11,910 nt of DNA, from positions 1 through 11,910 of the forward strand of contig SFGO01000080.1 of NCBI GenBank assembly GCA_004556545.1, written 5' to 3'. Position 1 is the first letter of the stretch, and every line of letters starts with the position of its first letter. The notes beneath the pieces are model-generated. The model did no database searches, was not told the origin of the DNA, and saw only the letters and a program-made list of their open reading frames with translations. The DNA comes from Clostridiales bacterium (GTDB lineage Bacteria > Bacillota > Clostridia > Christensenellales > Aristaeellaceae). Both the position numbers and the translations under genes were made by a program. This document shows, piece after piece, positions 11,817-11,910 of the stretch.

Positions 11817-11910
11817 TTACATTACCTTCTGAAACATATGGCGCACCTTGTCCAGGCGGCTGTTTGGACGGCGGGGCTGGATGACCGGCTGACCGACAGC
11901 GGCCTGATAT
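11817..11910 (-). CDS. C-terminal fragment of an unidentified protein, cut by the window edge
   Basis: About 30 codons are open to the window edge and end in TAA at 11819-11817. The visible tail includes PVIQPRRPNSRLDKVRHMF and ends QKVM; it is basic and Pro/Arg-rich, then helical, and looks like an ordinary protein C-terminus. The other strand of the same stretch is also open (ATG 11838 onward) but has no ribosome binding site, so the minus-strand reading is preferred. If real, the gene points the same way as the integrase-relaxase operon and lies beyond the proposed oriT. Too little is visible to name it. Confidence 0.4.
   Translation of the reverse strand, partial: YQAAVGQPVIQPRRPNSRLDKVRHMFQKVM

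Noticed and set aside
11838..11910. Plus-strand ORF starting ATGGCGCACC at the window end
   Set aside because: It has no ribosome binding site and shares codon boundaries with the minus-strand frame, which has a more protein-like C-terminus; the plus-strand reading is kept only as an alternative.

Overview
The window looks like chromosome from a fairly GC-rich, Gram-positive anaerobe of the Clostridia. The support is consensus sigma-A promoters (TTGACA or TTGATA with TATAAT-like -10 boxes), strong AGGAGG-type ribosome binding sites, a MurC carrying EACEF where the commoner form is EADES, and a YkpA-type ABC-F protein. No closer taxonomic call is justified from sequence alone.

Positions 1-429 hold no convincing gene but are dense in short GC-rich hairpins and one diverged direct repeat. 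A minus-strand gene (430-1269) follows, for a secreted amino-acid-binding protein of an ABC importer. It diverges from a plus-strand operon: murC (1542-2951), an ABC-F ATPase whose second nucleotide site is degenerate (2964-4565), and a small DUF1653 gene (4562-4783). Next is the ribosomal protein operon rplM-rpsI (5005-5852), with its own promoter, a structured leader, a TTG start on rplM and a strong intrinsic terminator (5879-5917).

From just after that terminator the window is a mobile element, best read as an integrative and mobilizable element (IME) lying next to rpsI. On the minus strand, in transcription order, are a DUF3987 P-loop protein (8567-10108), a MobV relaxase (7532-8518), a 45-codon ORF (7262-7399) and a tyrosine integrase (6061-7323). 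An XRE-type regulator (10577-11410) is divergent, across a 468-base control region with a long hairpin and a good promoter. Beyond the regulator lies a heavily folded non-coding block (11431-11806). It contains, on the minus strand, TAGTGTGTTATAC, which matches what I recall of the pMV158/MobM nick region, the reference origin for the relaxase family encoded here. I therefore propose it as the element's oriT, about 3 kb from its relaxase gene. A probable minus-strand gene fragment runs off the right end.

As read, the integrase would insert and excise the element, the relaxase would nick oriT so that a helper conjugative element can transfer it, the DUF3987 protein may help process or replicate DNA, and the XRE protein would control the divergent promoters. 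The element ends are not settled: no copy of the rpsI 3' end is visible at the right, so attR probably lies outside the window.
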